Source: Pseudoduganella guangdongensis (lineage in GTDB: Bacteria > Pseudomonadota > Gammaproteobacteria > Burkholderiales > Burkholderiaceae_D). From it: a stretch of DNA of 64,000 nucleotides. Location of the stretch: positions 1 to 64,000 of the forward strand of contig NZ_WWCJ01000013.1 of assembly GCF_009857475.1 (NCBI RefSeq), in the 5' to 3' direction. The notes under the pieces are model-generated. The model saw only the letters and a list, made by a program, of their open reading frames with translations, was not told where the DNA came from and made no database searches. A program made the translations under genes and the position numbers. How positions within the stretch are numbered: the first letter of the stretch is position 1; each line of letters opens with the position of its first letter. Shown piece by piece: positions 16,563 to 24,744 of the stretch.

Positions 16563-17330
16563 TTAATAGCGGTAGCTGGCGTACACCGCAGCCGTGGGCG
16601 CCGTGCTGCGCAAGGTGAGCGGGCTGCGGGCGGCTTCGCGCAGCAGGGTGCTGGAACCGAGCATGCCGGTCACGCTCCAGCGTTCGTCCACCTTGTGCTG
16701 CCAGGCGATGTTCAGCACCGCCTCGTACAAGCCGGCGTCTGGCGTGAATTGCTTGCGCCCGGAGCGCAGCGCCTGCAGCGCGCTCACGCCGTGATAGGTC
16801 TGCATGTATTTTTTGTCGGCGAGGTTCGCGCCCAGCGAGATGGCGATCTTGTCGCTGTCGTCCTGGTGCACGATGCCGGTCACTTCCAGCCCGGCGGTCT
16901 TGCCGTTCTGGCGCTGCGACAAGGGCAGCGATGCCGTAGCGCCCACCATGAGGCCGGGGGTGATGCTGTAGCCGGCGCGCAGGTTGGCGGTGGCGCTGGC
17001 TTTGATGTCGCCCATACCGCGCAGCTCCTTGCTGCCGCGATTGCCGGCAAAGCCGCTTTCATTCTTTTCCTTTCGTTCGCCGCGCACGCCGAGCGCCGCA
17101 TCCAGCGACATATTGCCCAGCGCCGTGCCGAAGCCCAGGCCGCGCATGGTGCTGGCGTAGAAGCCGTTGGCCATCTGGTAGTCGATGGCGACGATGGGCG
17201 CGAGCTGCATCTCCTTCGAGCCTGCATAGCGCGGCGCGGCGGCCAGGCCGCCGCCGAGGGTGAGGGTGTTTTCCTGCGCCTGGGCGGCGAAGCTGGCGGC
17301 CAGGAGGGCAAACATGATGCTTGGTTTCAT
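16563..17330 (-). CDS. MipA/OmpV family outer-membrane protein
   Basis: The 255-residue protein starts with a cleavable signal peptide (MKPSIMFALLAASFAAQAQ), followed by alternating beta-strand patterns and a C-terminal aromatic residue (YASYRY), as expected for an outer-membrane barrel. GGGLAAAPRYAGSKE near the mature N-terminus is typical of MipA/OmpV. The family includes murein-synthesis scaffold and porin-like proteins; specific function is unknown. It is transcribed away from an OmpR-type two-component system, a frequent pairing in which the regulator controls the barrel protein. That link is inferred here. Confidence 0.9.
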   Translation of the reverse strand: MKPSIMFALLAASFAAQAQENTLTLGGGLAAAPRYAGSKEMQLAPIVAIDYQMANGFYASTMRGLGFGTALGNMSLDAALGVRGERKEKNESGFAGNRGSKELRGMGDIKASATANLRAGYSITPGLMVGATASLPLSQRQNGKTAGLEVTGIVHQDDSDKIAISLGANLADKKYMQTYHGVSALQALRSGRKQFTPDAGLYEAVLNIAWQHKVDERWSVTGMLGSSTLLREAARSPLTLRSTAPTAAVYASYRY

Positions 17331-17399
17331 GACTTTTTCTCAATGAAGTGATGGAGCCGGCAGTCTCGCAGCGCAGCATGAAGATTGGATAAAGCCCGC

Positions 17400-17432
17400 C
17401 TTCACCCTTCCTTCATGCAGGCATGCTTAAAT
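17400..17432 (+). promoter_or_regulatory. Candidate response-regulator box and -10 for the two-component operon
   Basis: CTTCA occurs at 17400-17404 and 17411-17415, an 11-base period typical of OmpR/PhoB-type regulator boxes. A -10-like TTAAAT lies at 17427-17432. A transcript would begin at about 17439, essentially at the ATG (17440), and no ribosome binding site is visible. This fits autoregulation and a leaderless mRNA, but is only a reading of the sequence. Confidence 0.35.
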
Positions 17433-17439
17433 AGCGGCC

Positions 17440-18111
17440 ATGAAGATACTGTTGATCGAAGACGACATGGACCTGGGTAACGGCATCCGCATTGCGCTGG
17501 CAGACCAGGGCATGGACGTGACCTGGGTGCGCCAACTGGCCGATGCGCAACGCCAGGTGGAACAGCGCGGTTTCGATCTGCTGCTGCTGGACCTGGGGCT
17601 GCCGGATGGCGACGGCATGTCGCTGCTGGCGGCCTTGCGGCGCGAACGCGAGGGCGTGCCGATCCTGATCCTGAGCGCGCGCGACGCGCTGTCCGACCGC
17701 CTGCAAGGGCTGGATAAGGGCGCCGACGATTACCTGGTTAAGCCGTTCGAGCTGGCCGAGCTGCTGTCGCGCGTGCGTGCGCTGGCGCGGCGCAGCTACG
17801 GCTTTGACGGCGAAACCTTGGAGCTGCGCGGCATCGTGCTGCATGCTCCCACGCGCCGCGTCACTGTCAACGGCCGCGCCGCCGACCTGACCGGCAGTGA
17901 ATACGAGCTGCTGCGCATGCTGATGATGCGCGCCGACCGCGTAGTGACGCGGCGCGCGCTGGAGGAGCAGGCCTTGCCCGGGGCCCAGGCCAATGCCAGC
18001 AATTCGCTGGACGTGCACATGGCTAACCTGCGCCGTAAGCTGGGCGAGGGGCTGGTGCGCACGGTGCGCGGCGTGGGGTATGTGATCGACCAGCGCGAGG
18101 GCGGCCGGTGA
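17440..18111 (+). CDS. OmpR-family response regulator
   Basis: The 223-residue protein has a receiver domain with acidic pocket EDD (7-9), phospho-acceptor Asp51 (LLLLDLGLPDGDG) and Lys101 (YLVKPF). A winged-helix DNA-binding domain follows from about 125 (LTGSEYELLRMLMMRADRVV ends the first helices). The subgroup resembles QseB/PmrA/TctD. Its stop overlaps the GTG start of the sensor kinase by 4 bases. It probably controls its own operon and the divergent mipA-like gene. Confidence 0.95.
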   Translation: MKILLIEDDMDLGNGIRIALADQGMDVTWVRQLADAQRQVEQRGFDLLLLDLGLPDGDGMSLLAALRREREGVPILILSARDALSDRLQGLDKGADDYLVKPFELAELLSRVRALARRSYGFDGETLELRGIVLHAPTRRVTVNGRAADLTGSEYELLRMLMMRADRVVTRRALEEQALPGAQANASNSLDVHMANLRRKLGEGLVRTVRGVGYVIDQREGGR

Positions 18112-19517
18112 GCGCGGCCTTCGCGGCCCGCTGGCGCGCGCGCATTGCCGGGAGCAGCCTGATGGCGCGCCTGCTGCTGGCGCAGATGTCGGTGCTGTGC
18201 GTGCTCTGGCTGCTATGCATGGTCTTTATCGTGTACGACGCCAGCAAGGACAAGGTCACACTGCAGCAGCAAGAACTCTACGACGCCGCCTTTGCCGTGG
18301 CGGAGGGCCTGCAAGGCGATCCGGCCAGGCTGGCCCACACCATGAACGCGATGGAGGCGGCCTTGCGCGGCATTGGCGGGGCCGATGGCGTTGCTTTCCC
18401 CGGGCCGGGCATGGTGCTGGCGGACGCGAACGGAACGCTGTACCGTTCCCGCTTGCTGCCGACCGCCTTCCCGCTTATCGCGCCCGGCGAGGTGGTGCAG
18501 CTCGAGAGTGGCGGCCGCCAATGGCGCGCGCGCACCGTGCAGTCGCCACGCAGCGGGCTGCGCGTCACCATCGTTATGCCGGCCGACGGCGTCAACATCT
18601 TCCTGACCATGGCCTCGCGCGGGACCCTGGTGCTGCCCCTGCTTATCAGCCTGCCGTTCCTGATCCTGCCGGCCTGGTTCAGCATCCGCGTGGCGCAAGG
18701 CCCCTGGCGCGACGCCATGGCGGAACTGGCCACGCGCGGTCCGCAAGACCTGCGCCCGCTGCCGGTGGAAGGCCGGCCGCGCGAGCTGGCCGCCATGTTC
18801 ACCCGCATCAATGCGCTGCTGGCGCGCGTCAGCGACAGCGCCCAGCGCGAGCGCGCCTTCATCGCTGACGCCGCGCATGAACTGCGCACGCCGCTGGCGG
18901 CCATGCGCATCAACGTGGAAGCGCTGCAGCGGCAGGCCAGCGAGCCGCGCCAGCAGCAGCTGTTGGACGGCATCGTCAGCGGCAACGTGCGCGCCACGCG
19001 TTTGGTGAGCCAGTTGCTGCGCCTGATGCGCAGCGACGCCACGGTGGGCGAGCAGCTGGAGCCTATCTGCTTCGACGCGCTGGTGCAGGAGCGCATGGCG
19101 GCGCTGGCGGGCATCGCCGATGCGCGCGGCATCGAGCTGGAGCTGAGCGGGGACAATGGCGTGCTGCTCGCCGGCCGGCGCGAAAGCCTGGTCTCGCTGG
19201 TGGATAACCTGCTGGACAACGCCATCAAATACAGCCCGCAGGGCGGCAAAGTGCTGGCCGATGTGCGCGCCGAGGGCGCGCAATGCGTGCTGCGCATTGC
19301 CGACCAGGGGCCGGGCATCGCGCCCGGGCTGCGCGAACGGGTGTTCGACCGTTTCTTCCGCGATCCGCGCCAGGCGCAGGGCGGCAGCGGCCTTGGTCTG
19401 GCGATTGTACGGGCGGTGGTGGAGCAGCATGGCGGCGGCATCGGGCTCGATGCCGCCGGCAGCATGGGGCTGTGCGTGACGGTGAGCTTGCCTAGCGCTG
19501 CAGGCGCGAAGCGCTGA
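18108..19517 (+). CDS. Two-component sensor histidine kinase
   Basis: The 469-residue kinase has two membrane spans (about 20-43 and 172-191) bracketing a periplasmic sensor of roughly 125 residues. A short HAMP-like stretch, the H-box AFIADAAHELRTPLAAM (His257), the N-box LVDNLLDNAIKYSP and G-boxes DQGPGIAPG and GGSGLGLAI follow. It should autophosphorylate and pass phosphate to the regulator encoded just upstream. The signal is unknown. It begins with GTG overlapping the regulator stop. Its last 26 bases overlap the 3' end of the convergent PilZ gene. Confidence 0.95.
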   Translation: MSAAFAARWRARIAGSSLMARLLLAQMSVLCVLWLLCMVFIVYDASKDKVTLQQQELYDAAFAVAEGLQGDPARLAHTMNAMEAALRGIGGADGVAFPGPGMVLADANGTLYRSRLLPTAFPLIAPGEVVQLESGGRQWRARTVQSPRSGLRVTIVMPADGVNIFLTMASRGTLVLPLLISLPFLILPAWFSIRVAQGPWRDAMAELATRGPQDLRPLPVEGRPRELAAMFTRINALLARVSDSAQRERAFIADAAHELRTPLAAMRINVEALQRQASEPRQQQLLDGIVSGNVRATRLVSQLLRLMRSDATVGEQLEPICFDALVQERMAALAGIADARGIELELSGDNGVLLAGRRESLVSLVDNLLDNAIKYSPQGGKVLADVRAEGAQCVLRIADQGPGIAPGLRERVFDRFFRDPRQAQGGSGLGLAIVRAVVEQHGGGIGLDAAGSMGLCVTVSLPSAAGAKR

Positions 19518-20259
19518 GGCGCTCCAGGATGCGGTGTAGTTCTTCTTGCATCAGCGCCGACAGGTTGCTGAACTGGCAGCCGATCTGCACTTGCTCGCCC
19601 AGCAGGAAGGAGCGGAAGTGGCGCGACAGGCGGATCTCCAGGTCGCAGATCAATACCGAACCCGGCCCCATTTCCAGGCGCACGCGCTGCAGCTTGCGGC
19701 CCACATGCAGGCCGACCGCGTCGCGCGGCGAACAGCGCATGCCGACGCCGCCTATCGCGAAGTCGTACAGCTGCAGCTCATACGGTTTGCCGTTCAGGAC
19801 GAAGGACGCCGTGTGGTAGGTGCCGAGCGGGGTTTCCAGGCGCGGCGCGGCGCGGCGGTTCAGCACCTGGCAGCGTTCCGGGAATTGCGCCGGGATCAAG
19901 GTGGGCTGCTCCGGCAGGGCGTTCCAGTGCGGGTCGTTCAGCTTGAACTGGAACTTGGCGCCGCGCAGCCAGGCGACGAAGGTGCATTCGCCCGGCGGCA
20001 GGGTGCTGCCCTCGTTGAGTTCGATGACAAAATGCGGCAGCTCGGGGTCAACCGACAGGAAGCGGGCCAGCACCACGTCGGCGTTGTCGTGGTGATAAAT
20101 CGAGACAGCATCGCCCGTTTCGGCCAGCGCGGCCAGCGCGTTGCCGATTTCATCAGGGTCGACGATATCGTGGGGATGGGCTCCCGCAGGAATCGGCTCC
20201 ACGGCGTCCTGCGGACGCGGTGGACCTTTGCGGAAGTCAGATGGCATTGGATCGTTCAC
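19492..20259 (-). CDS. Flagellar brake protein, YcgR/PilZ type
   Basis: The 255-residue protein has an N-terminal YcgR domain and a C-terminal PilZ domain. The c-di-GMP-binding motif is visible as RRAAPR (RxxxR), followed by the second motif DFAIGGVGMRC (D/NxSxxG-like). Proteins of this type bind c-di-GMP and slow the flagellar motor or control other surface functions. The 5' end is uncertain: GTG at 20259 gives 255 residues, while an ATG four codons downstream (20247) is also possible and neither has a clear ribosome binding site. Its 3' end overlaps the histidine kinase gene by 26 bases. Confidence 0.88.
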   Translation of the reverse strand: MNDPMPSDFRKGPPRPQDAVEPIPAGAHPHDIVDPDEIGNALAALAETGDAVSIYHHDNADVVLARFLSVDPELPHFVIELNEGSTLPPGECTFVAWLRGAKFQFKLNDPHWNALPEQPTLIPAQFPERCQVLNRRAAPRLETPLGTYHTASFVLNGKPYELQLYDFAIGGVGMRCSPRDAVGLHVGRKLQRVRLEMGPGSVLICDLEIRLSRHFRSFLLGEQVQIGCQFSNLSALMQEELHRILERLSASRLQR

Positions 20260-20371
20260 AGCTTAATGTTCTCGTTTTTTAGGAGAAGACGCCAGCTACT
20301 TTACAGCGTTCCCGCCTCTTTCGCTTGCTAAACGGCAATCAATGCTGCATTTATGTTGCATCGATGCCGAT

Positions 20372-21121
20372 TCAGAAGCACTCATCCGGCGACAGGTAGC
20401 GCCATTGTCCTTCCGGCAAGTTTCCAAGTTTGACACGCCCAATGCGCACCCGCTTCAGCCCGACCACGCGCAGGCCGACCATTTCGCACATGCGGCGGAT
20501 CTGGCGCTTCTTGCCTTCGCGCAGGGTAAAGCTGAGCTGGTCGTCGTTCTGCCAGCGCACTTTGGCCGGCAGCAGCGGCTTGCCGTCCATCCACAAGCCA
20601 TGGTTGAGCTTCTTCAGGTCGGCGTCCGGCAGGCGGCCTGGCTTGGTGTACTCGACGCGCACCAGGTATTCCTTGTCAATACTGGTATTTTCGCCGATCA
20701 ATTGCTTGGCGATGCGGCCGTCCTGGGTCAGCACCAGCAGGCCGACGGAGTCGATGTCCAGGCGGCCGGCGGGCACCAGGCTGCGCAACTGGGCGCGGTC
20801 GAAGCGCTCCGGCGCGTCGTCCTCTTCCCAGCGGTTTTCTGGTTTTACCAGCACCACGGCCGGCTGGTAGCCGTCTTCGGCCTGGCCGGAAACGTAACCG
20901 ACCGGCTTGTTGATCAGGATGGTGACGCGGCGCGCCTGCTCGGCGGCTGCCTGGCGCTCCACGGTGACTTTTTGGCTCGGGTAGACCTTGGTGCCCAGTT
21001 CGGACACGATCTGGCCATCCACGCGCACCCAGCCCTTGGCGATCCATTCATCGGCCTCACGGCGGGAGCACAGGCCCAGTTCGGACATGCGCTTGGACAG
21101 GCGTAACAGTTCTTCAGACAT
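20372..21121 (-). CDS. 23S rRNA pseudouridine synthase, RluF/RsuA type
   Basis: The 249-residue protein has an N-terminal S4 RNA-binding domain (SKRMSELGLCSRREADEWI) and an RsuA/RluB/E/F catalytic domain with Asp122 in AGRLDIDS. The C-terminal GKKRQIRRMCEMVG segment is characteristic. The arrangement around KEYLVRVEY and the C-terminus look closest to RluF, but assignment within the subgroup needs a tree. Its start shares one base with the glnD stop (TGATG), so the two are coupled. Confidence 0.85.
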   Translation of the reverse strand: MSEELLRLSKRMSELGLCSRREADEWIAKGWVRVDGQIVSELGTKVYPSQKVTVERQAAAEQARRVTILINKPVGYVSGQAEDGYQPAVVLVKPENRWEEDDAPERFDRAQLRSLVPAGRLDIDSVGLLVLTQDGRIAKQLIGENTSIDKEYLVRVEYTKPGRLPDADLKKLNHGLWMDGKPLLPAKVRWQNDDQLSFTLREGKKRQIRRMCEMVGLRVVGLKRVRIGRVKLGNLPEGQWRYLSPDECF

Positions 21122-23703
21122 CAGATTTTCAGTGCTTCTAGTAAGTCGGTTTCCAGCTGCAGCTGGGTACGGGCATTGGCCAGGGCGGGGCCGTCGACGA
21201 TGAACACGTCTTCCACGCGTTCGCCGAGGGTCATGACCTTGGCCGTATGCAGGTTGATTTTATAGTTGGTCAGCACCTTGGCGATCGAGTACAGCAGGCC
21301 GGTGCGGTCGTTGGCCGCCACCGACAGCAGGTAGTACTGGCCGCGTTCATCCGGCCGCAGGTCCACGGTTGGCTGGATCGGGAAGGTGCGCGACAGGCGC
21401 GACAGGCGGCCCTTGCTCGGGGCGCTGAGCGGGCCTTGCGTCAGCAGCAGCTCGCACAGCTCATGCTCGATCAGGTTGATGATGTCGCGGTAGCTCTTGG
21501 CGAAATTCTGCTCGGTGACCAGGAAGGTGTCGAGCGCGTAGCCGTGCTTGGTGGTGTGGATCTTCGCATCCAGGATGCTGAAATTCTTGCGGTCGAAGTA
21601 GGAGCAGATGCGCGCGAACAGGTCGGGCTGGTCCTTGATGTAGACCGCCACCTGCAAGCCTTCGCCGATCGGCGCCAGGCGCACTTTCACCACCGGCTGT
21701 TCGCTGTCCAGGCGGTCCCACAGAGCGCGCGTCTGCCAGGCGATATCGCTGGCGTCGTGGCGCAGGAAGTAGGCCAGGTCGAGCTGCTTCCACAGCGCTT
21801 CGTGGGCATCGGGCGGCAGGCCGTACAGGCGCAGGGTGGCCAGGGCTTCCTGCTGGCGGTTCTTCAGCTCGCGGTCGGCGGAATGCGGCTCGCCGCCCAG
21901 CACGCGCAGGGTCATTTTGTACAGGTCTTCCAGCAGCTTGCCTTTCCAGGCATTCCAGACTTTCGGGCTGGTGCCGCGGATGTCGGCCACCGTCAGCAGG
22001 TACAGGCCGGTCAGGTGGCGCTCGTCGCCCACGGTCTTGGCGAAGGCCTGGATCACGTCCGGATCGGACATGTCCTGCTTCTGCGCCACGTGCGACATGG
22101 TCAGGTGGTGCTCGACCAGGAAGGCCACCAGTTCGATGTCTTCCTGGCTCATGCCGTGTTCCTGGCCGAACTGGTGCACGTCGGCCACGCCCAGCTTGGA
22201 GTGGTCGCCGCCGCGTCCCTTGGCGATATCGTGGAACAGCGCCGCCACGTATAGCAGCCAATGTTGCGGGTAGTTCGCCATCAGCTGCGAGCAGAACGGG
22301 TATTCGTGCGCGTGCTCGGTCATGGTGAAGCGGCGCATATTGCGCAGCACCATCATGATGTGCTGGTCCACCGTGTACACGTGGAACAGGTCGTGCTGCA
22401 TCTGGCCGGTGATCTTGCGGAAGCTTGGCAGGTAGCGGCCCAGGATGGACAGCTCGTTCATGCGGCGCAGGTTGTGGATGATGCCTTGCGGCGCCTGCAG
22501 GATACGCAGGAAGTAAGCCTTGTTGACCGGGTCGGCGCGGAAGCCGGCGTCGATCTTGAAGCGCTCATGCCACAGCGCGCGGATGGTGCGCGCCGTCATG
22601 CCCTTCAGGGCCGGGCGTTCGCACAGCAGCACGAAAATCTCCATGATGGCGGACGGCGTTTTTTCAAACGTATCGTCGTCGTTCATGTCGATCAGGCCGT
22701 TCACTTCGCTGAAGCGCTCGTTGATGCGCACCTTTTCCTCGTTGTGCGGGAACAGGTAGGCTTCGATATTCTGCAGCAGGATGGTGTTCAGCTGCACCAC
22801 GGCCTTGGCAGCCCAGTAGTAGCGCTGCATCAGGTATTCGCTGGCGCGGCGCATGTGCACGCCGCTGCCGGTGGCTTTCAGGCCCAGGGTCTCGGCGACG
22901 GCGGTCTGCACGTCGAACACCAGGCGGTCTTCGCGGCGGCCGGCCACCAGGTGCAGGCGCACGCGGATATCCTTGAAGGCGCGCTCCTTCTCCATCAGCT
23001 GGCGCGCCTCGGTTTGCGTAATCAGGCCGCGCACGGCCAGGGTGCGCCAGGAGTTGGCCAGGCCGGCGGCCTTGGCCATCCACAGGATCACGTGCAGGTC
23101 GCGCAGGCCGCCCGGGCTCTCCTTCACATTCGGCTCAAGGCTGAACGGGGTGTCCTCGTACTTGGCGTGGCGCTGGCGCATTTCGATGGTCTTGGCCTCG
23201 AAAAAGGCGCGCGGGTCCATGGCCTTGTTGTAGGCGTCCTGCATCTGCGCGAACAGCACCATATTGCCGGTGATGATGCGCGCTTCCAGCAGGCTGGTTT
23301 GCACGGTGATGTCGGCCTTCGATTCGGCCAGGCATTCGTCGATGGTGCGGATGCTGTGGCCCACGTCCAGGCCCAGGTCCCACAGCAGCTGGACGAATTC
23401 CTCCAGGCGGCCGCGCGTGGCGTCGTCCGGCGCCTCATGCAGCAGGATCAGGACGTCGACATCGGAATAGGGGAACAGCTCGCCGCGCCCGTAGCCGCCC
23501 ACGGCCACCAGCGCCGCTTGCGGCGGCAGGCGCGTATTGGCCCAGGCCTGGGTCAGCACGTCGTCGACGCTGCTGCGCAGGTTGCGCAGCAGCTTTTCCG
23601 GCATGCCGTCCTCGTGGAAGTTGGCGATCAGGCGCTGGCGGTCCGTTTTCAGGCGGGCCTTCAACTGTTCCCGCAGGTCCTTCTTCATCACGGCGTGGGG
23701 CAT
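21121..23703 (-). CDS. glnD: [Protein-PII] uridylyltransferase/uridylyl-removing enzyme
   Basis: The 860-residue bifunctional nitrogen sensor has a nucleotidyltransferase domain with the GGYGRGELFPYSDVD motif (Asp81, Asp83), a helical linker, an HD domain (ALFHDIAKGRGGDHSKLG) and two C-terminal ACT domains that sense glutamine. It adds UMP to PII proteins when glutamine is low and removes it when glutamine is high. It sits between map and the pseudouridine synthase gene on the same strand; map-glnD adjacency is widespread in proteobacteria. A second ATG five codons in (23688) is an alternative start. Confidence 0.97.
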   Translation of the reverse strand: MPHAVMKKDLREQLKARLKTDRQRLIANFHEDGMPEKLLRNLRSSVDDVLTQAWANTRLPPQAALVAVGGYGRGELFPYSDVDVLILLHEAPDDATRGRLEEFVQLLWDLGLDVGHSIRTIDECLAESKADITVQTSLLEARIITGNMVLFAQMQDAYNKAMDPRAFFEAKTIEMRQRHAKYEDTPFSLEPNVKESPGGLRDLHVILWMAKAAGLANSWRTLAVRGLITQTEARQLMEKERAFKDIRVRLHLVAGRREDRLVFDVQTAVAETLGLKATGSGVHMRRASEYLMQRYYWAAKAVVQLNTILLQNIEAYLFPHNEEKVRINERFSEVNGLIDMNDDDTFEKTPSAIMEIFVLLCERPALKGMTARTIRALWHERFKIDAGFRADPVNKAYFLRILQAPQGIIHNLRRMNELSILGRYLPSFRKITGQMQHDLFHVYTVDQHIMMVLRNMRRFTMTEHAHEYPFCSQLMANYPQHWLLYVAALFHDIAKGRGGDHSKLGVADVHQFGQEHGMSQEDIELVAFLVEHHLTMSHVAQKQDMSDPDVIQAFAKTVGDERHLTGLYLLTVADIRGTSPKVWNAWKGKLLEDLYKMTLRVLGGEPHSADRELKNRQQEALATLRLYGLPPDAHEALWKQLDLAYFLRHDASDIAWQTRALWDRLDSEQPVVKVRLAPIGEGLQVAVYIKDQPDLFARICSYFDRKNFSILDAKIHTTKHGYALDTFLVTEQNFAKSYRDIINLIEHELCELLLTQGPLSAPSKGRLSRLSRTFPIQPTVDLRPDERGQYYLLSVAANDRTGLLYSIAKVLTNYKINLHTAKVMTLGERVEDVFIVDGPALANARTQLQLETDLLEALKI

Positions 23704-23721
23704 GCGTACTCGGGCTTTCGC

Positions 23722-24537
23722 TTAAGCTGCGACTTTTTCGGTGACAAAGGCTGGCGGCTGCGGGCTGCCGGCGGACAGGGTCAGCACTTCATAGCCGGTT
23801 TCGGTCACGAGGATGGTGTGCTCCCACTGCGCGGACAGGCTGCGGTCCTTGGTCTTGATGGTCCAGCCATCCGGCATTTCCTTGATCTCGCGGCGGCCGG
23901 CGTTGATCATCGGCTCGATGGTGAAGATCATCCCCGCTTCCAGCACGGGGCCGGTGCCCGGCTTGCCGTAGTGGAGGATTTGCGGCTCTTCGTGGAAAAC
24001 TTTGCCGATGCCGTGGCCGCAGAATTCGCGCACCACGCTGTAGCCGGCCTTCTCGGCATGCGCCTGGATGGCGTGGCCGATATCGCCCAGGGTCGCGCCC
24101 GGCTTGACCTGCTCGATGCCCAGCCACATGCACTCGTAGGTGATGTCGGACAGGCGCTTGGCCAGGATCGATGGCTTGCCGATGAAGAACATACGGCTGT
24201 TGTCGCCGTGGTAGCCGTCCTTGATCACGGTGATGTCGAGGTTGACCACGTCGCCGTCCTTGAGCGGCTTTTCGCCCGGGATGCCGTGGCAGATCACGTC
24301 GTTGACGGAGGTGCAGATGGCTTTAGGGTAGGGCGTGTAGCCTGGCGGGCAGTAATTCAGGGGCGCCGGGATGGTGCCCTGCACATTGGTCATGTACTCG
24401 TGGCACAGGCGGTCCAGCTCGGCGGTGGTGACGCCAACCTTGACGAAAGGGGTGATGTAGTCGAGCACTTCCGAGCCGAGGCGGCCGGCGAGGCGCATGC
24501 CTTCGATGTCCTCGGGGGTTTTGATATTGATAGTCAT
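23722..24537 (-). CDS. map: Methionine aminopeptidase, type I
   Basis: The 271-residue enzyme shows the metal ligands and motifs of type I MetAP: HGIPGEK, the DITV and DNSRMF aspartates, FCGHGIGKVFHEEP, FTIEPMI and QWEHT. It removes the initiator methionine from proteins. I choose the ATG at 24537 because the protein then begins MTINIKTPEDIEGMRLAG, which matches the family. The frame is open 16 codons further, but those residues look unlike protein. In many bacteria map precedes or faces rpsB; here rpsB lies 4 kb away, beyond an inserted phospholipase block. Confidence 0.96.
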   Translation of the reverse strand: MTINIKTPEDIEGMRLAGRLGSEVLDYITPFVKVGVTTAELDRLCHEYMTNVQGTIPAPLNYCPPGYTPYPKAICTSVNDVICHGIPGEKPLKDGDVVNLDITVIKDGYHGDNSRMFFIGKPSILAKRLSDITYECMWLGIEQVKPGATLGDIGHAIQAHAEKAGYSVVREFCGHGIGKVFHEEPQILHYGKPGTGPVLEAGMIFTIEPMINAGRREIKEMPDGWTIKTKDRSLSAQWEHTILVTETGYEVLTLSAGSPQPPAFVTEKVAA

Positions 24538-24677
24538 GGATTCTTGCTGGGTTGTCTTGGTCGCGCACGGGCGCGTTATCAGCAAGATTATAAACGACAG
24601 CGGCGCTCGCGCCGCCTATGCCGTTTTCGCCGCCCGGCAGCGCGAAAGCGGCGCAAGCCGTCGCGCACGGGTTACAG

Positions 24678-24711
24678 GCGACATTTGCTTGTCATAAAAG
24701 CACCTTAGGAT
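24678..24711 (+). promoter_or_regulatory. Candidate Pho box with -10 for the phospholipase C gene
   Basis: GCGACAT (24678-24684) and TTGTCAT (24689-24695) are separated by 4 bases and match the CTGTCAT direct-repeat half-sites at 4/7 and 6/7. A TAGGAT (24706-24711) sits 10 bases downstream, the usual -10 spacing for a PhoB-activated promoter. Phospholipase C genes are PhoB-controlled in Pseudomonas aeruginosa. The match is suggestive, not strong. Confidence 0.4.
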
Positions 24712-24744
24712 CGGCCCACCCTCAACGACCCATAAGGAAGACCG

